Source: Flagellimonas abyssi
GTDB lineage: Bacteria > Bacteroidota > Bacteroidia > Flavobacteriales > Flavobacteriaceae
Length of the DNA stretch: 64,000 nt
Assembly (NCBI RefSeq): GCF_019457905.1
Contig: NZ_JAHZSV010000008.1
Span: 124,001 to 188,000, forward strand
Reading direction: 5' to 3'
The translations under genes and the position numbers were made by a program. Positions 1 to 8,937 of the stretch are shown piece by piece; within the stretch, counting starts at the first letter, position 1; each line of letters begins with the position of its first letter. The notes beneath the pieces are model-generated. The model was given only the letters and a program-made list of their open reading frames with translations, did no database searches and was not told the DNA's origin.

Positions 1-147
1 GTATACAGGAGCTTGCTAAGGTTTAATTATGGTTACTCGCTTAAGACAGTAAGGGACTATATTAATTATTTTGAACCAAATCTAATTGAGGATTGCAATT
101 GCGGAAATGAGTATTATTATAGTATTGATAACTTGTCTGATAAATGA
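1..147 (+). CDS. C-terminal end of an unrecognised protein (partial)
   Basis: Frame 1 is open from the left edge to a TGA at 145-147 and gives 48 residues with a protein-like composition (many Tyr, Asn and Asp, a Cys-Asn-Cys near residue 34). No start lies inside the window, so this can only be the tail of a gene that begins further left. I do not recognise the family. It ends about 23 bases before the tRNA-Phe terminator, which runs on the opposite strand, so the two units converge. Chance open frames of this length are common, so the call is tentative. Confidence 0.4.
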   Translation, partial: VYRSLLRFNYGYSLKTVRDYINYFEPNLIEDCNCGNEYYYSIDNLSDK

Positions 148-168
148 TGATAAACTCATTCGCCCCCT

Positions 169-209
169 GAAAAAAGAAAAGCTCCGTAAGTCTTTGACCT
201 ACAGAGCTT
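169..209 (-). terminator. Rho-independent terminator of tRNA-Phe
   Basis: Read on the minus strand, a stem of about 13 bp (AGCTCTGTAGGTC paired with GACTTACGGAGCT, two G-U pairs, loop AAA) is followed by a T-rich run TTTTCTTTTTT. It begins about 17 bases past the tRNA 3' end, the expected place for a single-tRNA transcript. Confidence 0.8.
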
Positions 210-225
210 CTTTGAAACTTAAAAG

Positions 226-298
<73 letters not shown>

Positions 299-317
299 AA
301 GCTTTGTTAAGCGGGTG

Positions 318-348
318 CAAATATAATTTCAAAATTAGGATATACAAA
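318..348 (-). promoter_or_regulatory. Promoter of tRNA-Phe (Bacteroidota sigma-A type)
   Basis: On the minus strand TTTG (345-348) is followed after 19 bp by TATATTTG (318-325). This matches the Bacteroidota housekeeping consensus TTTG-N19-TAnnTTTG exactly. Transcription would start near 311, about 13 bases before the mature tRNA. It is the best promoter match in the window. Confidence 0.85.
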
Positions 349-369
349 CAAAAACCCGAAAAAAAGGTT

Positions 370-396
370 TTGATTTTTTTCAATTAACGACCTTTG
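370..396 (+). promoter_or_regulatory. Possible coaX promoter, very close to the start codon
   Basis: TTG (370-372) is followed after 16 bp by GACCTTTG (389-396), one mismatch from TAnnTTTG. The last G is only four bases before the ATG at 401, so a transcript from here would have almost no leader. The spacing is short, so this is tentative. Confidence 0.4.
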
Positions 397-400
397 TAGC

Positions 401-1129
401 ATGAATCTGGTAATCGACATCGGCAATACGTTGATCAAATACGCTGTTTTTGAGAACGGAAGCATCATCTACGACCATAGTTTCGAATCTGTGTTGTTCC
501 TTTCCAAAATTAAGGAACTGTTCGAGAAATATCCCCGGATAAACAAGGCCATACTATCCTCCGTAGGTAAATTGGACCGAAAGGAACGGGACGTAGTGGC
601 CCTTTTTTGCAAGGTGCACGTGCTTACCAGCGATTCCAAAATGCCCTTTAAGAACAGTTATGCCACACCGCAGACCTTGGGCGTGGACCGCTTGGCACTT
701 GCTGCCGCCGCTTATTACCAAAATTCCCGTGGCAATACCTTGGTGATAGATGCCGGTACCTGTATCACCTACGATATGGTGAACAATGCAGGCGAATATG
801 TGGGAGGGGCAATTTCTCCCGGCGTTCGGATGAGGTACCGCGCCATGCACGAGCAAACCGCCGGTCTTCCCTTGCTGGCCCCCGACGAACTTTTGGATTT
901 TATCGGCAACAGTACCGAAACATGTATGCACAGCGGAGTTATAAACGGAGTGTCGCAAGAAGTTGATGGGGTAATCGACCAATATCGCTCTCGTTTTCAA
1001 GATTTAACAGTTATTTTAACAGGCGGGGACTCCCATTTTTTTGCCAAAAGGCTAAAAAACACCATATTTGCGAACTCCAAATTTCTCTTGGAAGGACTTA
1101 ATTGCCTACTGGAATACAATACAAATTGA
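401..1129 (+). CDS. coaX: Type III pantothenate kinase
   Basis: CoaX phosphorylates pantothenate with ATP, the first step of coenzyme A synthesis, in the cytoplasm. The 242 residues match the usual length. The ASKHA-fold signatures are present: the phosphate loop DIGNT at residues 6-10, GVDRLA near residue 98, and the second nucleotide motif DAGTCITYD near residue 117, followed by GGAISPG. Type III enzymes are feedback-insensitive to CoA and need a monovalent cation; that is family knowledge. The ATG at 401 is the only start that keeps the first motif near the N-terminus. The next gene begins at the base after the stop codon, so this leads an operon with envelope genes. Confidence 0.95.
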   Translation: MNLVIDIGNTLIKYAVFENGSIIYDHSFESVLFLSKIKELFEKYPRINKAILSSVGKLDRKERDVVALFCKVHVLTSDSKMPFKNSYATPQTLGVDRLALAAAAYYQNSRGNTLVIDAGTCITYDMVNNAGEYVGGAISPGVRMRYRAMHEQTAGLPLLAPDELLDFIGNSTETCMHSGVINGVSQEVDGVIDQYRSRFQDLTVILTGGDSHFFAKRLKNTIFANSKFLLEGLNCLLEYNTN

Positions 1130-2392
1130 ATGATTAAAAAGATTCTGATTGCTTTTCTCTGCGTGGTTGCACATGGAGCGTTTGCACAAAATGGAACCAT
1201 TTCGCCATATTCTTACTTTGGAATAGGCGACGATAGGGACAAAGGAGCAGTGGATACCCAGATGATGGGGGGTGTAAGTATGTATGGGGACAGTATCCAT
1301 ATCAACCTTTCAAATCCGGCGGCATATTCCAAACTTAGACTGACCGCCTACACCGCGGGAATCTCCCACAAAGAGTATCAGCTCAAGAGCTGGAATGAGG
1401 AACAAAGAACCTCGGTGACCAATTTGGATTATCTGGCCATTGGCTTTCCATTGGCGAAAAACGTAGGATTTGGTTTCGGGATAATGCCCTATTCATCGGT
1501 GGGCTACAGTTTGAATTCAACTTCGAACTCGGCAAATGGGGAGGTCTCCAACTTTTTTGAAGGTGAAGGAGGGCTCAATCGGCTATATGCTTCCATTGGG
1601 TTTGAGCCTATTAAAAATTTGAGTTTTGGGGTTACGGCCAACTTTAATTTTGGCACCTTGGAATATCAAAGGATTCAAAGTGTGGAGGGCGTACAATTCG
1701 GAACTTTGGACGATCGCGAATCCAAGATAAATGGATACGATTTTAAATATGCCCTCAATTATAACCCGACCATTAAGGACAAATATACCCTTTACACATC
1801 CGTACTTGTAAATACGCAAGGAAACCTTACTTCGGAAAATACCCAGACATTGGGGTCGTTTTCACTGGTAACCGGAAACAATGTTGAGGTGGTGGATGTG
1901 GACTTGGATGCATCCAATCTTAGGAATACAGAGTTGAAAATACCCACTAGAACCACTTTTGGCCTCGGTTTTGGAGAAAATAAGAAATGGTTTTTGGGAG
2001 CAGAATACAGTTTTCAACAGATGGGCGATTTTGAAAACACCTTCCTAGGACTGGATAATATCGACTATGGCGATGCCAACACCTATGCTTTGGGAGGGTA
2101 TTGGATTCCCGACTATCGTTCGTTGACCGGGTATTTTAACCGTATTACATATAGGGCCGGCCTTAGGTATGATGTAACCGGAATGACCATCAACAATAAA
2201 GAGATAAACAACTTTGGCATAACTTTTGGATTAGGTTTACCGTTGGGCGCAGATTTCTCTAACCTAAATGTAGGTTTTGAATTGGGAAGACGCGGAACAA
2301 CAGATGCAAACCTTATAGAGGAAAGTTATTTTAAAGTCAATATAGGCTTATCGTTAAATGATAGATGGTTTCAACAAAGAAAAATTAATTAA
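1130..2392 (+). CDS. Predicted outer-membrane beta-barrel protein
   Basis: A 420-residue exported protein. Residues 1-19 form a signal peptide (two Lys, a hydrophobic core, cleavage after AFA-Q). The mature part starts with NGTISPYSYFGIGD and is rich in alternating Gly and aromatic residues with short turns, ending in a beta-strand-like tail, as in FadL/OmpP1-like barrels. Bacteroidota often carry a protein of this kind directly after coaX. I cannot name a substrate. It starts one base after the coaX stop, so the two are probably translationally coupled. Confidence 0.75.
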   Translation: MIKKILIAFLCVVAHGAFAQNGTISPYSYFGIGDDRDKGAVDTQMMGGVSMYGDSIHINLSNPAAYSKLRLTAYTAGISHKEYQLKSWNEEQRTSVTNLDYLAIGFPLAKNVGFGFGIMPYSSVGYSLNSTSNSANGEVSNFFEGEGGLNRLYASIGFEPIKNLSFGVTANFNFGTLEYQRIQSVEGVQFGTLDDRESKINGYDFKYALNYNPTIKDKYTLYTSVLVNTQGNLTSENTQTLGSFSLVTGNNVEVVDVDLDASNLRNTELKIPTRTTFGLGFGENKKWFLGAEYSFQQMGDFENTFLGLDNIDYGDANTYALGGYWIPDYRSLTGYFNRITYRAGLRYDVTGMTINNKEINNFGITFGLGLPLGADFSNLNVGFELGRRGTTDANLIEESYFKVNIGLSLNDRWFQQRKIN

Positions 2393-2494
2393 TAAGCCTT
2401 TTTTTAAAAAAATCATAAATAACCACCCATATAAGGCCCTGGAAAGGGATTTTTTAATGAAAATTTGTACTTTAACAGCTTTAAAATTAGAAAG

Positions 2495-3865
2495 ATGAAA
2501 AAGAGACACTACTTAACAATGATAATGGTCACCATGTTGACGGGATTAAGTATGGCCCAAGCACAGAACCCCGAGTGTATGACCAATCTGTCTATTTACG
2601 CAGAACACGTAAAGGTGAAAAACTATGATGCAGCTTATGAGCCATGGAAAATGGTTTACGAAAGTTGCCCGGACATCAACAAGGCGAATTTCTCCTATGG
2701 AGAAAGAATCTTGAAAGCAAAGGTTGAGAATTCTACCGGAGCTGAAAAAGATGCTTACGTTCAGGATTTATTGTCCTTGTACGATAATAGTCTTAAGTAT
2801 TTCCCGACCAATTACACCAAAGCAGGTGTGGCCATCGACAAAGCATTGTTGATGTACGAGAACAAAATGGCTTCCGATGAAGAATTGTTCACCATGTTGG
2901 ACAAAGCCTTCCAAGAAGATCAGGAAAACTTTACCAACCCAAGGGCCTTGTACCTTTATTTCTCCAGCTTGGTAGATTTGCACGATGCTGGTAAAAGAGA
3001 CCTTCAGGATGTTTTCAATACATACGATGATGTAACCGGTAAACTTGAAGAAGAAAACAAGAAATTGACCGATATAGTTACAAAATTGTTGCCAAAAGAT
3101 TCTTTGGGCACGTTAACTTCCAAAGAAAAAAGAACCCTTAAGGTGGCCACAGTAAATTCAGAATCTTTCGGTAAAGTAGCTAGTAGTGTAGATTCCAAGT
3201 TGGGTGCGCTTGCCGATTGTGACAACCTTATTCCATTATACGAAAAGAGCTTTGATGAAAAGAAAGATGATGTAAAATGGGTGAAGAGAGCCGTAGGTAG
3301 AATGTTCTCCAAAGAGTGTACCGACGACCCTATGTTTAAAAAACTGTTCGAAGCCCAGTTGGCTTTGGACCCATCTGCCGATGCATACATGTACGGTGGT
3401 GTACTTAAACAAAAGTCAGGAGATATGAACGGTGCACTTGCTGATTTCAACAAAGCAGTGGAATTGGAAACAGATTCTTATAAGAAATCCGATATCCTTT
3501 ATAAAATTGCGACCACAGTTAGAAACAGCAGCAAATCTCAAGCAAGAAGCTATGCGCTAAAAGCTATAGATGCAAATCCAGCAAACGGTAAGGCTTACCT
3601 GTTGATTGCCAATCTGTATGCATCTAGTGCCAATGCCTGTGGCGATACTCCTTTTGAAAAAAGAGCCATATATTGGAAAGCGGCCAGCATGGCAAGAAAA
3701 GCAGGTACTGTAGATCCAGCATTGAGTAGCCGAGCTAGTCAAACAGCAGCAAGTTATGATGCCAAAGCACCATCTAAAGAAATGATCTTTAGTTCAGGAA
3801 AAGCAGGTCAGACCATTACTTTCAGCTGTTGGGTAGGAGGTAGTGTTGCCGTACCTAGTCTATAA
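2495..3865 (+). CDS. Secreted tetratricopeptide-repeat protein
   Basis: The protein is 456 residues from the ATG at 2495; a TTG 30 bases upstream would only add a stretch that spoils the signal peptide. Residues 1-24 (MKKRHYL, then a hydrophobic core ending AQAQ) form a signal sequence. The rest is mostly helical, with TPR-like segments such as the one near residues 300-330 (DAYMYGGVLKQKSGDMNGALADF) and another near 360-385. It probably works in the periplasm as a scaffold. It sits between an outer-membrane protein and lptC, which suggests an envelope-assembly role, but no specific partner can be read from the sequence. Confidence 0.75.
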   Translation: MKKRHYLTMIMVTMLTGLSMAQAQNPECMTNLSIYAEHVKVKNYDAAYEPWKMVYESCPDINKANFSYGERILKAKVENSTGAEKDAYVQDLLSLYDNSLKYFPTNYTKAGVAIDKALLMYENKMASDEELFTMLDKAFQEDQENFTNPRALYLYFSSLVDLHDAGKRDLQDVFNTYDDVTGKLEEENKKLTDIVTKLLPKDSLGTLTSKEKRTLKVATVNSESFGKVASSVDSKLGALADCDNLIPLYEKSFDEKKDDVKWVKRAVGRMFSKECTDDPMFKKLFEAQLALDPSADAYMYGGVLKQKSGDMNGALADFNKAVELETDSYKKSDILYKIATTVRNSSKSQARSYALKAIDANPANGKAYLLIANLYASSANACGDTPFEKRAIYWKAASMARKAGTVDPALSSRASQTAASYDAKAPSKEMIFSSGKAGQTITFSCWVGGSVAVPSL

Positions 3866-3866
3866 G

Positions 3867-4469
3867 GTGAAACAGAAATCAAAACATAGTTTAAAGAGCT
3901 TTGCCACGGTATTCACCGTGGCAATCCTTTTTATGTCCTGTGGTGATGGTTATGAAAGGGTGGGCGAGGAAGCAGTTAAACCCCTCTTCCCGCAAGGTGT
4001 GGCCCAAAACTTTACTTTGACCTATACCGAGACCGTCGAGGCGATGAGTACACAGGACTCGGCCAATTCCAGGGTAGTTGCCGTATTAACAAGTCCATTG
4101 TCTGAGGATTTTGATAACCAAGCCTTCAAGTTTCGTACCTTTCCAGAAGGCTTACAGGTGGACTTTTACGATGAAAAAAGTCAAAAAAGTGTAATCGTTG
4201 CCGATTATGGTATTGTATATTCACAGACTAATTTGATAGATTTGAGGGGGAATGTCATAATCAAAAGTCATGATGGTAAAAAATTGGAAACCGACCAGTT
4301 GTACTACGATAGAAAAAACAATTGGATATTTACCGAAGCTGCCTTTACATATACAAACCCCGAGGACGGAACGGTAATGGATGGTGAGGGCATGGACTTT
4401 AATAAAGATTTCACCTTTTTTAAGGCCCATAAAACTTATGGCTTAATGACAATAAAAGAAGAAGAATAG
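3867..4469 (+). CDS. lptC: LPS export protein LptC
   Basis: LptC is the periplasmic part of the LptB2FGC transporter and passes lipopolysaccharide to the LptA bridge. The protein is about 200 residues with a hydrophobic N-terminal segment ending in a lipobox-like FMSC, then a beta-rich domain with the LptC-type segment ending in ETDQLYYDRKNN. Bacteroidota LptC proteins often carry this lipoprotein-like start. No ATG is available. A GTG at 3867, one base after the upstream stop, is preferred over a GTG at 3843 that overlaps the upstream gene. lptE and lpxB lie elsewhere in the window. Confidence 0.85.
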   Translation: MKQKSKHSLKSFATVFTVAILFMSCGDGYERVGEEAVKPLFPQGVAQNFTLTYTETVEAMSTQDSANSRVVAVLTSPLSEDFDNQAFKFRTFPEGLQVDFYDEKSQKSVIVADYGIVYSQTNLIDLRGNVIIKSHDGKKLETDQLYYDRKNNWIFTEAAFTYTNPEDGTVMDGEGMDFNKDFTFFKAHKTYGLMTIKEEE

Positions 4470-4470
4470 G

Positions 4471-4674
4471 ATGATCAAAGTTTTAAGATATACAGAATAC
4501 CTTTATTTGGCGGTAGCCGCCATTTCCATTTACAAGATTGCAACACTTTGGAGCGTTGATCCAAAGGAAACCTACATATTTATCTTCTTTGCCGTGGTGT
4601 CCATAGGCATGTTCATTTTTAGGAGAAGATATCGGAAACGTTTTGAACAGCGAAACAAGGATAATCAACAATAG
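4471..4674 (+). CDS. Small two-helix membrane protein
   Basis: A 67-residue protein with two hydrophobic segments (about residues 9-27 and 34-50) and a strongly basic tail (FRRRYRKRFEQRNK), so both ends should face the cytoplasm. It starts one base after lptC ends and stops two bases before the next gene, so it belongs to the same transcript. Function unknown; small proteins at this place between lptC and the CBS protein are common in flavobacteria. Confidence 0.8.
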   Translation: MIKVLRYTEYLYLAVAAISIYKIATLWSVDPKETYIFIFFAVVSIGMFIFRRRYRKRFEQRNKDNQQ

Positions 4675-4676
4675 CA

Positions 4677-5966
4677 TTGGATTCTTCCGTAATCATCATC
4701 GTTCTTTCTCTGCTGTTTTCGGCATTTTTTTCGGGAATGGAGATAGCCTTCGTTTCCGCCAATAAAATCCATATTGAGATTGAAAAAAAGCAAGAAGGCT
4801 TCTTGGCCAAGGTACTCACCTTGCTTACCGATAAACCTTCAAAATTTATTGCCACCATGCTTATTGGAAACAATATTGCATTGGTAATTTATGGGCTTTT
4901 TATGGGGGATATGCTCATGGAGTGGTTCCAGAGCCTGCTTCCCTCCAATATTCAACTTGTCAATCTACTGTTGACGGACTTTAGCTTATTGTCGCAAACC
5001 ATTATTTCCACACTTGTTATTTTATTGACGGCCGAGTTTTTGCCAAAAGTGTTTTTCCAGATATACGCCAACGTGCTGATCAAGGTGTTTGCCGTCCCGG
5101 CCTATGTTTTTTATCTGCTGTTCTCGGTAATTTCTTGGTTCGTTATCAAAGTGTCCGACTTTATATTAAGGATATTCTTCAAAACAGAAGGGGATGAAGT
5201 TCAACTGTCCTTTACCAAATTGGAATTGGGGGATTACATCACCGAACAAATGGAGACCGTAGAGGAGGAGGATGACGTAGATTCCGAAATACAGATTTTT
5301 CAGAATGCACTTCAATTTTCCACGGTAAAGGCAAGGGAAGTAATGGTTCCCCGAACCGAAATTACAGCGGTAGAACTTAACGAAACACCTAAAAACCTGA
5401 CCAAACTCTTTACGGAAACCGGCTACTCAAAAATTTTGATATTCAAGGATAGCATCGATGAGATTATTGGTTATGTGCACTCCTACGAACTGTTCAAAAA
5501 ACCAAAGACCATTAAAAGTATATTGCTTCCGGTTGAGTTTGTTCCCGAAACCATGCTTATCCAGGATATTTTGAATGTATTGACCAAAAAACGCAAAAGT
5601 ATGGCGGTGGTTTTGGATGAATACGGAGGCACTTCAGGTATTTTGACGGTCGAGGACATTATCGAGGAACTTTTTGGAGAAATCGAGGACGAGCACGATT
5701 CCACCGATTTACATGAAGAACAGTTAGGCGAGAACGAATACAAGTTCTCTGCCCGGATGGAAGTGGATTATATCAATGAAAATTATAAGCTGGAGCTTCC
5801 GGAAGGGGAAGAATATGAAACATTGGGAGGATTGATCGTAAACCAGACAGGAGAAATTCCCGAACAAGATTCAGAAGTTACCGTGGACAACTTCACCTTC
5901 AAAATTTTGGAGGTGTCCAACACCAAAATAGACTTGGTAAGTGTACGCGTTCATACTGAAGATTAA
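4677..5966 (+). CDS. CNNM/CBS-domain transporter-like protein (hemolysin family, CorC-like)
   Basis: The 429 residues have the UPF0053/HlyC layout. A CNNM (DUF21) membrane domain with about four helices covers residues 1-180, a CBS pair covers about residues 205-340 (first repeat opens with AREVMVPRTEI, second contains LDEYGGTSGILTVEDI), and a CorC/HlyC cap domain lies at 350-425. Family members handle Mg2+ or Co2+ efflux; the name hemolysin is historical. The start is a TTG at 4677, two bases after the previous stop; the next ATG would cut into the first helix. GldE of gliding bacteria has the same layout, but it usually sits by gldD, so that name is not used here. Confidence 0.88.
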   Translation: MDSSVIIIVLSLLFSAFFSGMEIAFVSANKIHIEIEKKQEGFLAKVLTLLTDKPSKFIATMLIGNNIALVIYGLFMGDMLMEWFQSLLPSNIQLVNLLLTDFSLLSQTIISTLVILLTAEFLPKVFFQIYANVLIKVFAVPAYVFYLLFSVISWFVIKVSDFILRIFFKTEGDEVQLSFTKLELGDYITEQMETVEEEDDVDSEIQIFQNALQFSTVKAREVMVPRTEITAVELNETPKNLTKLFTETGYSKILIFKDSIDEIIGYVHSYELFKKPKTIKSILLPVEFVPETMLIQDILNVLTKKRKSMAVVLDEYGGTSGILTVEDIIEELFGEIEDEHDSTDLHEEQLGENEYKFSARMEVDYINENYKLELPEGEEYETLGGLIVNQTGEIPEQDSEVTVDNFTFKILEVSNTKIDLVSVRVHTED

Positions 5967-6050
5967 TAATTTCCACTCCTTTTTTAGCTTTCCTATTTGA
6001 AAAGAAAGTGGTATTTTCGCCCACTGAATTTAAAGAAAACAAGCAGTAAA

Positions 6051-8171
6051 ATGGCAATATTAGAGAATATTAGAAAACGGACAACAGTTCTTATTCTAAT
6101 TATTGGTTTGGCGTTGTTCGCGTTCGTAATATCCGGAGTATTCAGCAGTAACAATTTTGCTGGTGGAAAAGTGGGCTCCTCGGTCGCAGAAGTAAATGGG
6201 GAAAATATTCCAATAGAAGAGTTTAGGTCTCAGGTTGAAACAGCATCCAGAAGATACGGACCATCTGTTACCTCCACCCAATTGGTAAACATGGTATATG
6301 ATCAAGAAATCAGAAAGGCCATCTTGAACCAACAGTTCGAAGATTTGGGCATTGATGTGGAAAGCGACCAAATCGTGGATTTTGTGAGAACATCAGGCTA
6401 TGCACAGATTCCTGATTTTCAGGATGAAAATGGAGTGTTCAACGAACAGGTATTCAAAAGTGCCATTGCTGATTGGAGAGCAAATGATCCTTTGCGTTAC
6501 GATGCTTGGTTGCAGGATGAAGAATCCATAATTCAAGCTGCCAAGGAGCGTATGTATTTCAACTTGGTAAAAGGTGGGGTTACTGCTACCTTGACAGAAG
6601 GCCAGTTGAACTATAATATGGCAAATGACAAAGTGGATATGCAATACGTTCGTATTCCTTACACCTCCATTCCAGATAGCACTATCGAAGTTTCCAAAAG
6701 TGATATCCAATCTTATATCGACGAACACAAAGCTTTGTTCAAACAGGATAAGGCACGTGATATTCGTTTTGTTTATTTTGAAGAAAAGCCATCTGCCGAA
6801 GATGAAAACAGTGTTAAGACCGCAATAACTGCTCTCTTGGATAACTCTGTGGAATATTCAGAAGCAAAGGATGCCAACGATACCATTCTTGGATTCAGAA
6901 CTACAACGGATATGGCCGCTTTCTTGGACAGACATTCCGATGCGAAGTTTGATACCATTTACAAGGCCAAAAAAGACCTTCCTTCTGTAGTTGCCGACAC
7001 TTTGATGGCAATGAGCGTTGGGGAAGTATACGGTCCATATAAAGATGGAAATGCTTATAAAGTATCCAAAGTAATGGACAGAAAAGAAAATGGAACTGCA
7101 AAGGCAAGTCACATTTTGATTACATGGGAAGGAGCAGAGCGTGCCAACCCATCCATTACCAGAACCAAGGAGGAAGCAGAAGCCGAAGCAAAAAGACTTT
7201 TGGCAGAAGCTAAAAAAGAAGATGTACTCTTTACAACTTTGGCAAGGGAGAATTCAGATGGACCATCAGCCCCACGTGGAGGTGACCTCGGATATTTCCA
7301 AGAAGGAGTAATGGCCGACGAGTTCAATGATTTCTGTTTTGGAAACCCGACAGGGACCATTGGTTTGGTGGAAACCCAATTTGGTTACCACGTAATCAAA
7401 GTTGACGATAAGCAAGATGTGATTCAGGTAGCAACATTGTCGAGAGAGATAGAGCCATCAGAAGAGACCATCAATACCTTGTTCACCGATGCCACCAAGT
7501 ATGAAATGGCAGTTATGGATGCAGAACCAGAGAACTTTGGGGATATTGCAAGGGAAAGTAGCTACACCGTTCGTCCAGTAAACAAAATCAAGGAAATGGA
7601 AGAGAACCTTCCGGGTCTTGGTTCACAGCGCAGTATTGTACAGTGGGCATTTAACGACGATACCAGTGTTGGCGATATCAAACGCTTTAACGTAAACAAT
7701 GGTTATGCCGTGGTGCAATTGACGAAGAAATATAAGAAAGGACTTATGGCACCTGAGGATGCTTCAGCAACTGCGTTGCCAGCCATTAGAAAGGAGCGTA
7801 AAGCAGAACAGATAATTGCTGCCAATAAAGGTAAAGCAATGGACGCTATAGCTTCGGACAATGGTGTAAGCCTAAGTACTGCATCTGCAGTTACATTGTC
7901 CTCGCCAACGTTGCCAGGGGCAGGGAGAGAGCCATTTGTTGTTGGAAAGGCCTTTGCCATGGAGAAAGGCCAAACTTCTGATTTGCTTGAGGGAAGTACT
8001 GGTGTTTACATGATCAAAGTGACCAATAAAACTGAAGCAGCCGATGTGGAGAATTACAGCACCTATGCGCAAAATCTACAAACAAGTGCTGCTGCCCGAG
8101 TAAATGGGGCAGTGTACAATGCTTTAAAAGATAAGGCAGAGATAGAAGATAAAAGAGCGACATTCTACTAG
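6051..8171 (+). CDS. ppiD: Peptidyl-prolyl isomerase PpiD (SurA/parvulin family)
   Basis: PpiD is an inner-membrane-anchored periplasmic chaperone that acts at the SecYEG exit. The protein is 706 residues from the ATG at 6051 (MAILENIRKRT, the typical PpiD start). A 54-base upstream extension adds an implausible leader. One membrane helix lies at about residues 14-32, a SurA_N-like chaperone region follows, and a parvulin domain spans about residues 350-450 (ASHILITWEG, then GGDLGYFQEGVM and FGYHVIKV). A long C-terminal region completes it. A strong terminator follows at 8192-8221, so this is the last gene of the coaX transcript. Confidence 0.92.
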   Translation: MAILENIRKRTTVLILIIGLALFAFVISGVFSSNNFAGGKVGSSVAEVNGENIPIEEFRSQVETASRRYGPSVTSTQLVNMVYDQEIRKAILNQQFEDLGIDVESDQIVDFVRTSGYAQIPDFQDENGVFNEQVFKSAIADWRANDPLRYDAWLQDEESIIQAAKERMYFNLVKGGVTATLTEGQLNYNMANDKVDMQYVRIPYTSIPDSTIEVSKSDIQSYIDEHKALFKQDKARDIRFVYFEEKPSAEDENSVKTAITALLDNSVEYSEAKDANDTILGFRTTTDMAAFLDRHSDAKFDTIYKAKKDLPSVVADTLMAMSVGEVYGPYKDGNAYKVSKVMDRKENGTAKASHILITWEGAERANPSITRTKEEAEAEAKRLLAEAKKEDVLFTTLARENSDGPSAPRGGDLGYFQEGVMADEFNDFCFGNPTGTIGLVETQFGYHVIKVDDKQDVIQVATLSREIEPSEETINTLFTDATKYEMAVMDAEPENFGDIARESSYTVRPVNKIKEMEENLPGLGSQRSIVQWAFNDDTSVGDIKRFNVNNGYAVVQLTKKYKKGLMAPEDASATALPAIRKERKAEQIIAANKGKAMDAIASDNGVSLSTASAVTLSSPTLPGAGREPFVVGKAFAMEKGQTSDLLEGSTGVYMIKVTNKTEAADVENYSTYAQNLQTSAAARVNGAVYNALKDKAEIEDKRATFY

Positions 8172-8191
8172 GATTTAGCTAAAGATGATAT

Positions 8192-8221
8192 AAAAAAGCC
8201 TCCCGATCGGGAGGCTTTTTT
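8192..8221. terminator. Bidirectional Rho-independent terminator
   Basis: A perfect 30-base palindrome: AAAAAAGCCTCCC-GA-TC-GGGAGGCTTTTTT, with A-run and T-run flanks. It can end ppiD on the plus strand and the convergent gene at 8220-8810 on the minus strand. Confidence 0.9.
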
Positions 8222-8810
8222 ATTTACTTTCATGTTCATCCCATCGCATTTTATAACAGATATGGGTGATTTTTCCTTTAGGATTTACCGTGATTTCAAA
8301 ACCTTGTTTGGTACGGAAATACGCATCCCGAAGGAAGTACCATTTGCCATTTTTAAAAAAGAATTCACGTTTATCCGGTTTCCAATCGGCAATCGGATAT
8401 ATATAATCCAAAAGTGCTTGAAAATTTGAAGCGGATGCTTCGTTGAGTATAAAGTCTTCACGTATATAACTCCTAAGTTCCGGTAGTGGAGTATCGGTTT
8501 TTATCCTCTCAAACCGTTTCACCTCTAAACCAGTGTCCACCACAATAAACTCATGAACCTCTTTTTCCTTTTCGCCATATATATTCTTTGTCTCTTGGGT
8601 GATATAGAACACATCATGCTTTAGAATATTCTGAACAGATTCCGAGGTGATTTGATTGTAATTTGTGGTGCAACTACTGTTGATAAAGTTATCGAGCCTT
8701 AAGATGGTTTCTGTGTCATTTTGACTAAACCCTAGGGTAGTAAATAGTAAAAGAAACCCGGCAATGGGATTTCTAATGAATTTAGTTTGGATTTGGGCCA
8801 TTACTGTCAA
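8220..8810 (-). CDS. Secreted protein of unknown function
   Basis: A 196-residue protein with an N-terminal hydrophobic segment (FLLLFTTLGFSQ) that reads as a signal peptide with cleavage near residue 30. The mature part is mixed alpha/beta with no motif I recognise; the C-terminal region (FFFKNGKWYFLRDAYFRTK, then EITVNPKGKITHI) suggests beta strands. The start could be the listed ATG or the ATG four codons later. It converges on ppiD and shares its terminator. It is separated from the GHMP kinase by 127 bases that hold that gene's terminator, so it is probably a single-gene unit. Confidence 0.7.
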   Translation of the reverse strand: MTVMAQIQTKFIRNPIAGFLLLFTTLGFSQNDTETILRLDNFINSSCTTNYNQITSESVQNILKHDVFYITQETKNIYGEKEKEVHEFIVVDTGLEVKRFERIKTDTPLPELRSYIREDFILNEASASNFQALLDYIYPIADWKPDKREFFFKNGKWYFLRDAYFRTKQGFEITVNPKGKITHICYKMRWDEHESK

Positions 8811-8910
8811 TAGTTTGATGAATAGATATCAAACATAAGAGCAATTGATTAAACTTTAGGGTGCCAATTGACGGACGCCCCGTTTGAGTTTACGGATGAG
8901 CAAAAATTCC

Positions 8911-8937
8911 GAAAAAAGGCCTCTTCGGAGGAAAAAA
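8911..8937 (-). terminator. Terminator of the GHMP kinase/HMG-CoA reductase operon
   Basis: On the minus strand CCTC-CGAA-GAGG (8920-8931) forms a short hairpin followed by CCTTTTTT. It overlaps the region just past the GHMP kinase stop at 8938. The stem is only 4-5 bp, so strength is uncertain. Confidence 0.55.

Noticed and set aside
554-1000. Antisense frame of 148 codons inside coaX
   Set aside because: It is the shadow of coaX, lacks any family motif, and coaX itself is complete and well matched.
4677-5966. Naming the CNNM/CBS protein GldE
   Set aside because: The domain layout fits, but gldE normally neighbours gldD and ssb; here the neighbours are lptC and ppiD, so the general family name is safer.
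8220-8429. Plus-strand frame opposite the secreted protein
   Set aside because: It begins inside the terminator palindrome and overlaps a better-supported minus-strand gene.
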